DNA of 64,000 nt from Paraburkholderia megapolitana (GTDB taxonomy: Bacteria; Pseudomonadota; Gammaproteobacteria; Burkholderiales; Burkholderiaceae), in contig NZ_CP041743.1 in assembly GCF_007556815.1 (NCBI RefSeq), forward strand, positions 1-64,000, read 5' to 3'. Each line of letters opens with the position of its first letter. Within the stretch, counting starts at the first letter, position 1. Positions 62,688 through 64,000 of this stretch are shown here, piece after piece. A model generated the notes under the pieces. It did no database searches. It had not been told where the DNA came from and saw only the letters and a list, made by a program, of their open reading frames with translations. The translations under genes were made by a program, and so were the position numbers.

Positions 62688-63902
62688 TTAGGTGGATTGC
62701 CCTTCGTCGAGTCGCGCCGTAATGAGGTCGAGCTGACGGCGTACGTAGCGGACCAGACCCCGCCACGTGATGCGCGTCAACCACATGCACAGCCATAGTC
62801 CGACGACACCGGCAACCAGCATCGCGAACCCGTAAACCATCGCGCCGATGCCGGAGCCGTGCGGGCCGACGATGATGACGTTGTCGTCGTCGCTCTTGAT
62901 CGCGACGCGATCGTTGTCGATCACGACCGAATCCGAACCGCTCTTCAGGGACAGGTGCGCTTTTCCGTCGGACCCGCCCTCTACGAAGGACACATGGTCG
63001 TCGCCATCCGAAAGGCTCCACGCGAATGACTTCGGATCGCTCCCGACGCGTGCAACCGACACGCGCTCGTCATCCTCGTCGTTCTTCATATTGAGGGCGA
63101 TGACGTCTGCGCGTGCGATCGACCACGCCCCGTTCGGCTCTACGGTGAACAGGCTACTGGCACCGCCGACCGAGTTGACCTTGAGCTTGCCGTCGTCGTT
63201 TTTCAGTTCGAGCGGACCCACGCGCGTGACCACCGAAATTCGTGCACCCGAGTGGACCTGCAACACGAAGCGGTCACCGACGACCTTGAAATCCTTGAGA
63301 TTGCTTATAAAAAGATGAGCATCGGTTTTCGAGTCATTGGAGTTATCGGCATCGTCGTCATCCTCGTCGTCGCTGTCCTTGCTGTCCTTGCCCTTCGCCT
63401 GCTGAGCGGCGTTCTTTTCGACGCTCACGCTGCCCGCCGGCTGGCTCGCATGCGAGCTGCCACTACTGAAGCTGAACGGGAGCGAATCGAACGACGGCCA
63501 GCCGAACAGATGATGGCTACCGAGCGCCACCACCGTCACCAGCCCCGCCACCATCAACCCGGCCGATGCCACGTAGCCGATCGTCAGGATGAACAGATAC
63601 AACATGAACGGGATGAGCAGCAGCAGTTGCAGCAGCCCGAGACCGGCAATCGACATCACCACGCGGACCAGGTTGCCGAACGAACGGCGCGTTTCCCATT
63701 GCCGGAACGTGGCCTGCGCCTTCAGTTCGCGAGCGAGCTTGACCGGGTCGCCGAGCGCGGCGACGACTTCGGCTTCGCTGCGGCCCGCGGCGAGCGCGTC
63801 GCTGAAGTACTCGCGGTAGTCGGCGATGATTTCGTCGACGGCCTGCTTCGGAAAATTCCCCAGTTCGTGCCGTAGCTTCTGGATGAATTCGTCCTGCGTC
63901 AT
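62688..63902 (-). CDS. DUF1700/HAAS-domain membrane protein
   Basis: This 404-residue protein has an N-terminal HAAS/DUF1700 domain (MTQDEFIQKLRHELGNF, then DYREYFSDALAAGRSEAEV and LGDPVKLAREL), two or more membrane helices near residues 85-140, an acidic Ser/Asp linker (about 165-205) and a beta-rich domain. A final membrane helix precedes the C-terminus (MVYGFAMLVAGVVGLWLCMW). Proteins of this type work with PadR regulators and control envelope-stress or signalling. The start overlaps the stop of the preceding gene by 4 bp (ATGA), so the pair is coupled. Confidence 0.88.
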   Translation of the reverse strand: MTQDEFIQKLRHELGNFPKQAVDEIIADYREYFSDALAAGRSEAEVVAALGDPVKLARELKAQATFRQWETRRSFGNLVRVVMSIAGLGLLQLLLLIPFMLYLFILTIGYVASAGLMVAGLVTVVALGSHHLFGWPSFDSLPFSFSSGSSHASQPAGSVSVEKNAAQQAKGKDSKDSDDEDDDDADNSNDSKTDAHLFISNLKDFKVVGDRFVLQVHSGARISVVTRVGPLELKNDDGKLKVNSVGGASSLFTVEPNGAWSIARADVIALNMKNDEDDERVSVARVGSDPKSFAWSLSDGDDHVSFVEGGSDGKAHLSLKSGSDSVVIDNDRVAIKSDDDNVIIVGPHGSGIGAMVYGFAMLVAGVVGLWLCMWLTRITWRGLVRYVRRQLDLITARLDEGQST

Positions 63903-64000
63903 TGCGTTTCCCCTGTTCCCGTTGGCACACCCGGCAATCCGAGTACACCGTTGACTTCATCGACAAAACTGCGCCACTCCTCTTCCATCTCGGTCAGGCT
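63899..64000 (-). CDS. C-terminal end of a PadR-like regulator (partial)
   Basis: The last 33 residues of a gene that begins beyond the window: SLTEMEEEWRSFVDEVNGVL followed by a Pro/Gly/Thr tail. The EMEEEWRSFVDEVN stretch fits the C-terminal helix of PadR-family regulators, which are typically encoded just before DUF1700 genes. It overlaps the DUF1700 start by 4 bp. The identification rests on context plus this short helix. Confidence 0.65.
   Translation of the reverse strand, partial: SLTEMEEEWRSFVDEVNGVLGLPGVPTGTGETQ

Overview
The window is GC-rich (low-to-mid 60s % by eye) chromosomal DNA, almost certainly from a member of the Burkholderiaceae (Paraburkholderia, Caballeronia or Burkholderia). 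The family-level evidence is a TOMM precursor pair of the type first named in Burkholderia mallei (BMA_0021/BMA_0022), a BPSS1780-type membrane protein, many LysR/IclR/TetR/AraC regulators beside small catabolic operons, and the codon use. I see no rRNA, tRNA, CRISPR array, IS element, integrase or replication origin. The mix of transporters, orphan enzymes and a non-canonical rpoN locus suits an accessory region or a second chromosome.

Layout. 1-8421: a catabolic block with a truncated FAD-linked oxidase, a polyamine/opine-type ABC importer (Tat-secreted binding protein, ATPase, one double-length permease), a DapA-family aldolase, an IclR regulator and an FMN-dependent alpha-hydroxy-acid oxidase. 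8432-17058 (minus strand): a thiazole/oxazole-modified microcin (TOMM) cluster, transcribed as FHA-wHTH protein, 1385-residue Ser/Thr kinase/cyclase/ATPase fusion, two paralogous 117-residue precursors, leader-binding/YcaO cyclodehydratase fusion and cupin. 17754-26188 (plus strand, divergent from it): seven genes with no combined function that I recognise: two small beta-rich repeat proteins, a papain-like peptidase with a (Thr-Pro)31 linker, a 981-residue protein sharing a domain with that peptidase, a phage-collar-domain protein, an FAD amine oxidase and a trypsin-fold protease. 26275-30127: a ribose-type sugar ABC importer. 30398-46177: mixed small operons, including sterol desaturase/YiiX, EamA/arginase, CDF, SDR/VOC/LysR, a Fur-box operon with nitroreductase and a degenerate phosphopantetheinyl-transferase-like protein, a TetR-SDR-epimerase group and an MFS exporter. 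46293-55024: envelope and stress genes (MscS channel, CPBP protease, second-copy-type rpoN with its own sigma-54 promoter, BON protein, DUF2383 protein, glycine-zipper protein, Ser-rich lipoprotein). 55258-64000: HAD phosphatase, AraC/AhpD-like pair, di-heme oxidoreductase lipoprotein, aldo/keto reductase, BPSS1780-type membrane protein, a DUF1700 protein and the end of a PadR-like regulator.

The most interesting stretch is 8.4-26.2 kb. The TOMM cluster belongs to a class known from genome mining, with a product that to my knowledge is not well characterised. It has visible oddities: a cyclase-like domain without its first metal-binding Asp, and no dehydrogenase or exporter. The divergent cassette at 17.7-26.2 kb is the best candidate here for an undescribed system. 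Its genes are tightly spaced and co-directional, two of them share a duplicated domain, and two carry intact protease catalytic residues of different classes, yet no gene has a recognisable signal peptide and no phage genes surround the collar protein. Two regulatory finds stand out elsewhere: a near-perfect sigma-54 promoter directly upstream of rpoN, and a Fur box upstream of the nitroreductase operon.
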